Shown piece after piece: positions 12,750 through 22,009 of a stretch of 64,000 bases of DNA; position 1 is the first letter of the stretch; every line of letters starts with the position of its first letter. The notes under the pieces were generated by a model. The model did not search any database, was not told the DNA's origin, and saw only the letters and a list, made by a program, of their open reading frames with translations. A program made the position numbers and the translations under genes. Source of the DNA: Lasiodiplodia sp. COLG20 (lineage: Eukaryota; Ascomycota; Dothideomycetes; Botryosphaeriales; Botryosphaeriaceae); contig VNWV01000002.1 of the NCBI GenBank assembly GCA_009801085.1, positions 3,782,001-3,846,000 of the forward strand, read 5' to 3'.

Positions 12750-13968
12750 TACGGACGCGGATGGCAATGGCAGCGTGCAACACCAAGACCGTCTGGTGGC
12801 CACGCTCGAAGGCGACCGCGTGCAAGCATTCATGACGCCCATCAGCCCGGCACAGGCCATCGCGCTGATGCAGGCCGTCGAGCGGCTGGTGCAGGAGAAC
12901 CAGACGGCGTACCAGCAGTCGCTCAAGGACATTGAGAAGTTCCTGCGGCGCAGCTCGACCAACAATATCAACAAGCAAAGGCGAACCAGCCTGGAGGAAT
13001 TAGCGCCTTCGCAGAAACCCGACTCCAGCGAGCTCGATGGCGCCAACGGCGACGACAACGACAAGAAGAAGAAGCAGCGCGAAGCCCCCATCTCTCTCCA
13101 CACAGACGTCGTCGTCACGCTCAACTCCATCAGCGTCGGCGCCTTCCCGGGCGCCTTTTCGGACCAGCAGATCCTCCTCCTCACCGCGTCGGACGTGCAA
13201 GCCCGCTTCGCCGCCGCGCTGGACGACACCGACTCGGACACGTACCGCATCCACAGCGGCCTCGGCATGACGCTCGGCCAGCTCAGCGTCGCGCTCGCCT
13301 CCATCGGCGCGCCGCCCCGCGGGCCCGCGCGGGCCGTCAGCGAGCTGACCGTCGAGGACGTGGTGGGCGCCGCGTCGGCGGCTAAGGGCGGCACGATTTT
13401 GCGGGTTCCGAAGGTCATCGCGACGATGCAGACGTGGCAGGCGCCGGGCAGCAATGCGATTGATTATATCTTTAAGAGCTCGTTTGAGGGGAAGGTGGAT
13501 GTGGGCTGGAATTACAGCCGCATCAGTTTTATCAGGAATATGTGGAATACGCATTCCCGCGCGCTGGCGAATCGTCTGGGCAAGCCGTTGCCGGAGTCGG
13601 CGGTTAAGATTACGACGGGGGCGGATGGGGAGGGTGGTGAGGGCGGTGGTGCGTCGTCCACCGGTAAAGGAACCACCGCTGATGGCCCGGCGGCGAACGG
13701 AACGGATGAAGGAGGAGCTGGAGCAGGCGGAAAGATCACGGCCGTCGTCAACGTGCCGCAGTCGCGGTACGAGTACACGGCGCTGGAGCCGCCCGTCATC
13801 GAGACGCCGCAGCTGCGCGACATGGGCGAGGCCACGCCGCCGCTCGAGTGGATCGGCCTGCAGCGCGACCGCCTGCCCAACGTCACGCACCAGATCGTCA
13901 TCGTCACGTTGCTTGAGATCGTCAAGGAGGTTGAGGATGCGTATGGGCGGATTTTGGGGTCGAGTTAG
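3976..13968 (+). CDS. csf1: Csf1-type bridge-like lipid transfer protein (BLTP1 family)
   Basis: This is a single uninterrupted frame of 3330 residues, in the usual size range of fungal Csf1. Csf1 belongs to the RBG/VPS13-like bridge proteins: long beta-groove rods anchored in the ER that pass phospholipid between membranes. In yeast, loss gives cold-sensitive fermentation. The N terminus shows the family signature: a membrane anchor at about residues 16-36, then IDIQSLQISLLGGRIFWKD and a following YITWRFWYR block. The C terminus carries the conserved LEPPVIETPQLRDMGEATPP and a final VEDAYGRILGSS. Low-complexity insertions occur near residues 140-260, 1150-1300 and 2910-2930 (a Ser run from an AGC repeat). 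No intron is needed. Codon usage changes sharply near 12.1 kb towards G/C-ending codons, while the protein remains recognisable family sequence. Confidence 0.93.
12721..12748 (+). repeat. (AGC)n microsatellite inside csf1
   Basis: Nine uninterrupted AGC units encode a run of serines in a predicted loop of Csf1. The repeat stays in frame, so slippage by whole units would change length without breaking the gene. The antisense translation of this area is a long alanine-rich frame and is not a gene. Confidence 0.9.
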
Positions 13969-14537
13969 TTTTTTGGGCGAGAGATGGGGAGGGGGGAAGG
14001 GGGGAGAGGGAGGGGTGGGGTTTTTGTGTTGCATGCGTGTATTAATCTCTTTTCCTTTTTTTTTTTCTCCTGCTCTCTGTACTTGCTGATTTGTAGAAGG
14101 CGTTTTTGGGTTCTAAGCGTTATTGGGTGAGATGGCTATCGGCATATTCGTCGGCCTCTCGCGTGTAATTCTGTACGGAGATATAGTTGTAGACTTTCCT
14201 CAACGCTGCTTGATAGCATTAAGCTTAAGATAGTGTGGGGTAGAGCGAGGCGGATTGACGTGTACTGTGACGGAAACGTGCAGCGGAAGCAAAGCAACTC
14301 CAAGAGACGTAGCTGTGGAGGAACATCCGGGCCGTGATGTCGTGAAACTATCCTCTCCGATGCTCAACATGATCACGAGTGCTGACCGTGGTAAGCGAGA
14401 AAGGGGTAAGGCTGACATTCATATACAGAAGAAGACACAGTACGGCTTAGCTACGAGAAAAGGATTTCATGGACATTCCGCCGGTTGTGCATCAGTTGAT
14501 ACGTCTTTCACCACCTGCTCTTCCTCTACTACTACGC
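13969..14537. other. Convergent 3' intergenic region, csf1 / NLR
   Basis: This holds the 3' ends of two converging genes. Immediately after the csf1 stop is a G-run tract (13986-14020), then a T-rich stretch (about 14056-14068) that could serve 3'-end formation. I see no coding feature. Confidence 0.6.
13986..14020 (+). other. G-run tract with G-quadruplex potential in the csf1 3' region
   Basis: Six runs of three to six G separated by one to three bases lie on the csf1 coding strand, starting about 17 nt after the stop codon. The pattern satisfies the usual G3+N1-7 quadruplex rule several times over, and the transcript would carry it in its 3' untranslated region. Formation is a prediction only. 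Confidence 0.6.
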
Positions 14538-17500
14538 TCAAGAGTCGCCATCATATTTCTCGTCTTCTTCCTTCAAAAATCTCGCTATCGATTCTACCGC
14601 CGCTACATCGTGCGGGATATGTATCTTCGCCGCAATGAAAGCCTCTCTCTTTTCCTGGACGATATCAAGCGGCATTTTACCCATTGCGTTCATCCTGTGC
14701 ATCGTGGCACCGCAATATACAAGGCTTTTAACCATTTCGATGCCCCCGTTCTGAACAGCGTAGTGAAGAGGTGTGTTCCCCGACAAACCTTGGTGATCTG
14801 AGGGCCTGTTGGTTAAGAATCCGTTGAAATCGTCCTCACGGAAGTCCGCAACGGAAAACAAGGGGCGGGTTTCCTTTTCTTCATTCCCTATCCTCTGAAG
14901 GATAGCAGTGACCATCTCGAGGCAGCCACTCTTCGCAGCGCGATGCAGCGGCGTCATCTTCTCTTTGTCGACCCTTTCTGGCTGGGCCTCGAGATCTAAT
15001 AAAAGTTCCCCTAGGGCAGTATAGCCCTTCTCGGCAGCGTGATGCAGGAGTGTCATACCGTGGTCGGCATCCGGGATGTCAAGGAACGAGCAATGAAAAG
15101 TGGCTTTCTCCACCACCTTCTTCACGGCAGCGATATCATTGAGCTCGACAAAATGGTGGAGCAGCACTGCAGATGCAATTGCTCGCGCCTCTTCCATTGA
15201 TGAGCAGAAGGTGGCCTCCGTGCATACATCAAAGAGGCGGCGCCCAGCTCGACCTCTTTCCCTAGCGCAGTCGACAAAGCTCTGTTTGTCCATATTCATG
15301 GCCTCCTCATCAGCGCCGGCTTGCAGCAGGAGCCTGACGCCGCGGACGTCATGACAGCTCGCTGCGCGGTGCAGAGCGGTTTCGCCCCTGTCGTCCTGGA
15401 CATTCACATAGTCTACGAGGATGATGCCCGCGCTGGCCGCCGCATCGATCAATAGCTCCACCATGCTCGAGGTTTTGTCCGAAATAGAGCGAGGAGCGTA
15501 GTGTAGGGCTGTTCGTCCGTCGTTGCTTTGAGCGTTCAAGCATTCGGTAAGGATCCCCGCTTGCTTTGCTGCACCGAGCAGGTGCTTCATCGTTTCGGAT
15601 GATGCTGTTTCCTGCGCGGCGTAATGTACGGCAGTCATACCCCTACAGTCTTTTGCTCTTAGTAGGCTTACTAGATCTGGCCGTCGCGCGGCAGCTTGGA
15701 TAATCACAAATGCGATGTCCTGGTTCTGCAGTATAGCATAGTGTAGAGCCGTTCGTCCGCTACCGCATCGAGCGTCTAAGTATTCGATGAGAATTCCCGC
15801 TTGCTCTGCCGCACCGAGAAGGTGTTTCATGGTTTCAGGTGACACTGTTTGCTGCGCGGCGTAGGTTACGGCAGTCATGCCGTTTCTGTCTTTTGCTTTG
15901 AGCAGGTTCACAGCGTTCGGCTGCTGTGCGACAGTTTGAATGACCATAAGCGCGACATCCTGGTTGTCCCGCCGCATGGCATTGTGTAGCGGCGTCCGGC
16001 CGCAGCTGTCCAAGACGTCAATCGCAGCGCCGTTGCGTATCATGCTTTCCACCACTCTCGAGAACTCTCGGGAGATGGCGTCATGGAGCAGAGTACTGTC
16101 CTCACTGCGCAAGAGGGAAGCTGTGGTGCTGAAGTCATCTGACACCTGCGCGGCGCCGGAAGCCGCGTTCTCGATGATGTTGAGCGCTGTCTCCTGGTTC
16201 CTGAGCTGCAGGGCGCGCTGTAACTCTTCTCCTCCTCGAAGCGACTGCGCGCCGGCCTTGAGCAAGGCCACTATCGAGGTCTCGTAGTTGGCCAGCAACG
16301 GGGGCATATCGGCCGTGGGTACCGCCATCACTATGGACGCGTTGAGGGCGGTCTTGAAGAAGCCGCCCGTGGTATTCGGATCTGCTCCGGCATCAAGCAA
16401 CCTCTGAACGACTCTAGGGGAGCCTCTTGAAGCAGCAGCTTGGAGCGCAGTTCCGAAATACCCGCCCGTCGCGTTGGGGTCCCGACCCTCTTTCAGAAGA
16501 GCTTCGACGATCTCCTCGTGGCCCTCGAATGCAGCGGCCTGCAGTGCTGTGTTGAACAGGGGCGCCCGGTTGACGACGGGTTTGCGCGACAATGTCATGA
16601 AGTGCTCACGTTTGCGCCATTGATCCAGTGATCCACCGTATGATTCGAGGGGTTGTGCGGCAGTTTGCTCATGTGAACTCCCGCCAGACCAAGAGAATAC
16701 GCCCGAGATCCGAGCAGACAACCAGCCCAGAAATGATGGCGTACTGGTCGGCGAAAGCCGCAGGGATAGATCAGCGAGAGAGCGAAGGCCGCGGCAGTGG
16801 CACAGAAGCTCTTGCACGACGGCGGTATTCCCGTGGAGGGCTGCGTCGAAGATTGCAGACTCAATAGATGGCTGTGCGCTGTGCGTGAGGAATCCATAGT
16901 TGAGGAAGGCCTGGACCAGCTGCGACGAGCCCGTCCGGACTACCTGCTGCAACGCTTTCTCGAGCCACGTGGTGCTAGTGGAACGCTGTTTCGCCTTTTC
17001 CAGCAGCGCTTCGACAACGCCTACGCAGCCACTCGCGCAGGCGACGTCGAGCGCCGTCCCTCGGGGGCCGCCAACATCATCAATGGCGAAACCGGTTTCG
17101 ATGAGCATCCTCACAATGTCCTCACGGCCCGCTTCGGCAGCGGCGTACAGAGGGCTGATGCATTGGAAAGTCCGGAAGAGTGGATTCACGGGGGACTGGT
17201 CTCCGATCTTCCAGAATCCCAAGGGGGCGTGGACTGACGCTATCTTACATATAGAGTATGATTCGCGTTCAAGACGAATCTGCAGGTAATCTTTCAGTCC
17301 AAAGCGTGCCGCAGTGTACAGGGCAGATGAACGCAGGGCATTCTTCATCGAAGCGTGGTCTATCCTTTTTTGATAAAATTGCCATGCCGTTCCAGGAGAT
17401 TCGTGGCACGCCCAGGTGCGAAACACATCTTCATTCTGGCAGAAAGCTGTGACTGCGTTGACAATCTCTTCATCCTTACCGGCTGCACTCGCGTGTGCAA

Positions 17501-20091
17501 AGAGATAGCGAGTGGCGTAGGGGGCCAGCGGAAATCTGTAGTACAAGTCCTGGCTGTAGGGATCAGCATCCGGCATGGACAGGAAGTGAATGTATTGCAG
17601 ACAGGTCTTGGAAATGGCCTTGTTAGCCTCAAGCCATCCAAAAATGTTGACCCCCTCCCCCGGCGTGCGGTTGAATAAAAGATAGTCCCTGACGCTCGCA
17701 TGTGCGAGGACAATCTCGGTTGACCTATCAACACTGTCTTCGGAATGCGGTCCGCGTAGAGCAACAAGACTTGAACAGTAACGTGTGACTTCGCGAGGGT
17801 ATTTGATCCTCTTGGAGACATTGAACCCCGAGCAGTTCACGGATAAAAACTCGTTCGCTTCCAGAACCCGGATTGGCCGTTGGCAGAATAGCAGAATCTG
17901 TAGAAGCCTATAGGCAGCATTCTGCCTCGGTTTTGGTATGTGGTCTAGTATCCGATCGTACGTGTCAGTGAGATTTTGTGGGAGTGTTCTCAACGCCTCG
18001 TCAATCTCATCATCTCCAAACGACTCGGTCTGCGGGTGATCCAAGAGCTGATCGAGTTGGCACACAACCCATTGGAACCTGCTTGCCCATTAGCCTCCAG
18101 CCTGACAGGCCTTACTAGCAGACGTGGGTCCTTACATGCCGTTCGCCCGTCTGAGCAGAACATCTTGAATCTTGCGTAACGACTCTTCCGACCACCTCTG
18201 GCCTTTGTTGAGCTGGTATCCTTTAATACGCGCCAACACATATTTCTCGATGTCGCAACCTGCGTTTATTTCGACAATTTCGAGAGACTCGCACTTTCGA
18301 TGAAGTTGGTCCTCAATGTCTCTTTCCCTGCGACTGGTGACAAGGAAGCTAAACCGAGTAGGATTCAGCTTTAACGTTTCCGTGATCCAGCCGCATACTG
18401 TCTCTCTCTGCCTGTCCTCCATTTCGTCTAGTGCGTCAATCACAATCTTGACGTCACAGTGCAGTCTTGTCATCTGAAAGAGTAGTTCCCCCAACTCGCT
18501 CTCACATAGTTCGCCCTGGAAGGTTCGAAGGCGTTCGTACAAGTCCTCTAACATGTAGTCATGCGTTTTCGACAGCTGAATCAGAAAGCTGCGTAACATG
18601 CAGCCCAATGGTCGCACGTTCTCACCCTTCTTCGATTCTTGAATGTCGAAATAGTAATGAAGAACCACCTTTGACGCATTTTTCGGCGTCAGATTGCTTT
18701 GCAGGTAGTTGATCACGCTTGCGCTGAGGACCGTTTTGCCGCTTCCCGGCATCCCATACACCCAAAGGAGCGAGCCGAAGCTGTTACTCCATTGCTGAAA
18801 CTCACTGCTGTCAAGAAACCATTGCCCAGCTTCTTTTATGTCAAGGTTGACGCTCTGAAGGGTACTCTGGATCTCTGCGCTTTTCGAGTAGGTATTGGTC
18901 GTTTTAAGAGTGCGCTCGATTTCGTTCTTCATCATATGGTATGCGATCATATTCACTTCATATCATTTAGCAATGTCTACAAAGAGCTTGATATAAGCTC
19001 CAAAACAAATAGATTTATGGAGAAATGGGCTAACCTCTATCTTCCATCCAATTCTTAGCCATCACCGCCTCTTCCACCCTATCACGGGCCATATTGAGGA
19101 GCAACTCCTTCGCGAATGCAGCCGCAACGAGAGCAGCATAGTTGTGCCAAACGTCATTCTTGTGAGAGTCCGAATAGTCACAAATGCCTCTAATGACCAA
19201 GCAGGGGAAGTTGTTCATTAAGCCAGCCGCCTCCATCTCATAGCAAAGGACCTTTGAGGCGGAAGGATGGTGCTTAATTAGGTTTTCCCTGTCCTCTGCA
19301 TTTTTGACCACAACGTTTCCGGATGCAATTGTTCCATAGTGGACCTCGGGATCAGAATTCTCCCGTGAATTTCGCTCCACCTCGTGTTGCGCCGAGCAGT
19401 ACTCACAGTCCAAGTCTACTTCCAGATGAGCATAGGAGGGATAGAATAGGCGGTCTTTCTTGTGGCCGGGGTACTTATACCCGCGCTTGTTGACCATGTA
19501 GTTATTCTTCATCGCCAGGTCGGCGATGATGCTCGGCACGACGGATGGGCTCTGGTCATGCTTGGCCTGCAAAGCGGCCAGTCCATATAGGAGTGCAGGA
19601 GGCGGGCGGTTCAGGGAACCCTTCACTTGTGGCCCGTCCTTGGTGGCTTTGTAGTGGTCGTACTGGATGACGCCGCCATTCCCGTTTGGCTGGCTAACCA
19701 CGACATCGCCAAGCCGGATGTCGGGGTCAGGTCTCAGGCGGCAAACGTCCTCCTTGTGGTCGAAACGCGGGATCGCGCCACCTATTCCAACCAGCAGGCT
19801 AAAGCGGATGCCGGGGAAGGATGCCAGCATACGCGTCGCCGTCTGCGCGGTGGCGACAAGTCCATCTGTTCCGGCCTCAAGCGAGGCAATAACGAAGTTG
19901 TGATCGCCCATCTTGCCCCACGAGTAAACAAGGTGGTCGTCTGGAGCTCGTTTGAAGTCTGTAGGAGGGCCATGGACCTCGTCGCGGAGGGCTTCGGCAG
20001 CGGCGCGCTCACAGGGGAGCGGCGCAAACCATCCTACGGTGTACGACTGGACGCTGTATTGAATCTCATGGTAACGTGGCGGAAAGGCCAT
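14538..20091 (-). CDS. NLR-type protein: PNP_UDP phosphorylase-like domain, NACHT, ankyrin repeats
   Basis: Three exons (20091-19035, 18955-18136, 18078-14538) join in frame to give about 1805 residues. Residues 16-335 are a nucleoside phosphorylase-like (PNP_UDP) domain with LLVGIGGAIPR (99-109), LGDVVVS (127-133), CYEMEAAG (283-290) and RGICDYSDSHKND (301-313). The NACHT NTPase follows with Walker A GMPGSGKT (420-427) and Walker B VKIVIDALDE (521-530). After a helical linker come many ankyrin repeats, from about residue 930 to the C terminus, with typical GRTALHYA and GNTPLHYA motifs. This is the tripartite effector-NOD-repeat plan of fungal NLRs, used in non-self recognition and cell-death control; the ligand is unknown. 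Intron phases and CTAAT-like branch sites support the joins. The start at 20091 was chosen because the domain begins soon after it; an in-frame upstream ATG at 20166 adds 25 unconserved residues. Confidence 0.9.
15491..15970 (-). repeat. In-frame 240-bp tandem duplication in the ankyrin region
   Basis: Two adjacent units line up at an offset of exactly 240 bp (80 codons). Examples are 15541-15720 against 15781-15960, and MTAVHYAAQETASSETMKHL against MTAVTYAAQQTVSPETMKHL in the protein. Each unit encodes about two ankyrin repeats plus linkers. Part of a third unit continues beyond 15970 with weaker similarity. The units are much more alike than the other ankyrin repeats of the gene, which indicates recent duplication or gene conversion. 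Confidence 0.8.
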
Positions 20092-20469
20092 GGCCGTAAA
20101 AGGCGGAGTAGTAGGGAAAGATGACTGTTTGGGAAAGAACCGAAGCCTTGGGATCACGGAATACACGATGGGGGAGAACCAGACTCATAGCCGACAACTT
20201 TGAATGGGGAAGAAGTGAAAATGACTGCAAGTCGAGGTAGGAACACGTTGGTTTGCGAGATCCGATATGGGAATACGAGGTGCTATATGGGCATATTTAT
20301 GTTCTTCTGGTTTCGACAATTCTTTTCGTCCTGCGACAAAGCTGAGGCAGTGCACACCGCCGCTCAAACTAGTAGGCAGAAAGCCGAAGGCCCGGATCGG
20401 CGACGGCGTGCCTGCCGAAAGCGTAGCTAGTGAATCATTAGTGCTTATGGCGAAATTTCGTGGTAGGAG
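20092..20469. promoter_or_regulatory. Upstream region of the NLR gene
   Basis: This is the presumed promoter and leader of the minus-strand NLR gene. I see no convincing coding sequence and no clear core promoter motif. Confidence 0.35.
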
Positions 20470-20922
20470 TTGATTGGATGTATCTTAAGTATTATGCCTG
20501 AGCCTCAACACTGCCTTCCTACACAAGGCAAAAGCCTCGGTGCGTTGCCGAGTCTCCTCTCGGACGCGATCGCAAATGACCCTCTATTATCGTACTTAGT
20601 CCCACAACTTATCCAAAATGGCAATGTCTTGCGCTTACGTGTCAAAGTCGCAGGTATTCATAAAAAAGCATCTTCGCTCTAGCTATTAGCTGCAGACCCT
20701 GGATAGTAGAAAATTGCGCGCCAAGCATTGGTCAGGGCTCTTACAGAGGGCGATTATCAAGCTCAAGCGCTCCTCGAAGAACGTATCGAAGCATCTGGAG
20801 GTCCAGGTTTTTATCAAGTAAGCGGCTCGCTCACACTTAGCTGGCTTAAGCACTTACCAATCGCTCACAAGATGGGAGCGTTGGAAGCCTTAACAGATGG
20901 TAAGCTGGTAATGCAAGACTGA
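20470..20922 (+). pseudogene. Degenerate coding relic with in-frame stops
   Basis: Two protein-like segments lie in the same frame: one ends in GNVLRLRVKVAGIHKKASSL, the other begins around RQALVRALTEGDYQAQALLE. They are separated only by three in-frame TAG codons near 20680-20712 (single TAG, then TAGTAG). The combined reading looks like one protein stretch of about 150 residues. I do not recognise the family. TAG replacing TGG or CAG is the change expected from repeat-induced point mutation, so this may be a RIP-inactivated repeat or gene fragment. Alternatively the stops could sit in a short intron: there is a GTATTC at 20653 and a TCAG near 20730. Confidence 0.4.
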
Positions 20923-20997
20923 AGCAACAAAATGAGTGCGGGGTGGATGTGTGCTGGATGTTACCTAACGTTTGAAGTTATATTCGTCTATTACAGT

Positions 20998-21213
20998 ATA
21001 TCCTCCGCCCTGTAGATCCACTGCACTCCACTCCCATCTCCACTCGGTCTAGTTCTTTCCTAATTTAGAAATATGCTGAATTACATCCTTTGCTAATAGC
21101 CAACCACTCATGGCTTTGAATTTCTTGACCAATGGTTAAGCTCTGATAAGAGTCTATGGGGGTGGGAGTAGATGTGGTAATGGAGGTGGTAGTGGATCTG
21201 CAGGGCGGAGGAG
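20998..21213. mobile_element. MITE-like element with terminal inverted repeats
   Basis: The left end beginning TCCTCCGCCCTG at 21001 is matched in inverted orientation by the right end finishing at about 21211. The inverted repeat covers at least 22 bp with one T/C mismatch (TCCTCCGCCCTGTAGATCCA on the left). Both arms then continue with related CACTCCAC-type sequence. The about 215-bp element encodes nothing, and its interior is AT-rich. The flanks contain TATA on the left and GATA on the right, so a target duplication is not resolved. The size and structure fit a non-autonomous DNA transposon. Confidence 0.6.
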
Positions 21214-21378
21214 ATAAAAAAGGAAAATTAGCAAATGTAGTCAATAAAAAGCTGAAAACGTGCCCGAAAACAAGACCAAAAAAAAAAACGAATTAAATTA
21301 AGGAATTATGCCATTATCCTTCCCTGCCCTACGACGGAGCAAGAGGGCATCGATGGAAGGGAAAAAAATAAAAGATGT

Positions 21379-21477
21379 TGATGAGGACGAGACTCGAACT
21401 CGCGCGGGTTGCCCCACCAGGAAACTTGTTAAGCTAACACCTTAACCTGGCGCCATAACCAACTCGGCCACCTCACC
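21379..21477 (-). tRNA. tRNA-Leu (anticodon AAG) with a 17-nt intron
   Basis: Read on the minus strand, the acceptor stem GGTGAGG pairs with CCTCATC (one G-T pair), followed by discriminator A. The D arm is GCC/GGC and the anticodon stem is CCAGG/CCTGG. The anticodon loop reads TTAAGG, then 17 intron bases, then T, giving anticodon AAG. The intron starts one base after the anticodon, at the canonical 37/38 position, and contains CTTAA able to pair with the anticodon. A long variable arm (GGG-loop-CCC) is typical of leucine tRNA. The T arm GCGAG-TTCGAGT-CTCGT holds the B box. Downstream on the minus strand are T runs for polymerase III termination. Confidence 0.93.
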
Positions 21478-22009
21478 AGTTGATAGGCAATCTTGAAGTG
21501 AATTTGGAGATTCACTGCGCGATGAAGAAAATTGCAGACCAAGTGTGTATATGTAGCTAGCAACCAGTTGACTACCTGTTCACACATCGTTGACTACCAG
21601 TGCACGGACTGTCTACCGAAGGTCACTTCCCATTTACTTTTGATATCGTGGGAGAAGAAGACTTTTGCGCTTTTACCTGGTAAGTAACACTGAAATTAAC
21701 CGCGATGGTCTTATTTCGCTCGGCTTCACATCCAGCAAACAGCCAATGTGTTGAACTGCTCTCGGTCTATTCAAGTACTCTGAGGATATATAGGTATATT
21801 CTTTACACCGTCCCACTTCTTCGCAATGCACTTCATACCATCAAACACAAAGGCAAACAAGCCCATGCCAACAAAACGTACAACAGTACAAAAGAAAAGC
21901 AAGCCCAACGCCACCCACACGCCGCCTCCAGTCCGCATCCCAATTCCCAATGTTTACTTACCAACGCGGGGGAAGAAAAAGTCCTCACCAGAAGGAAACA
22001 GCTTCTTCG
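21478..22009. other. Intergenic region between the tRNA-Leu and the niiA 3' end
   Basis: I see no gene. Short open frames here are proline-rich readings of C-rich DNA antisense to the niiA 3' end. The niiA 3' untranslated region probably occupies the right part. Confidence 0.45.

Noticed and set aside
12082..12978. Minus-strand frame of 298 codons with an alanine run
   Set aside because: It is antisense to csf1; the alanine run is the complement of the AGC serine repeat, and no family is recognisable.
13000..14034. Minus-strand frame of 344 codons
   Set aside because: It is antisense to the conserved csf1 C terminus, in the GC3-rich part where antisense frames stay open by chance.
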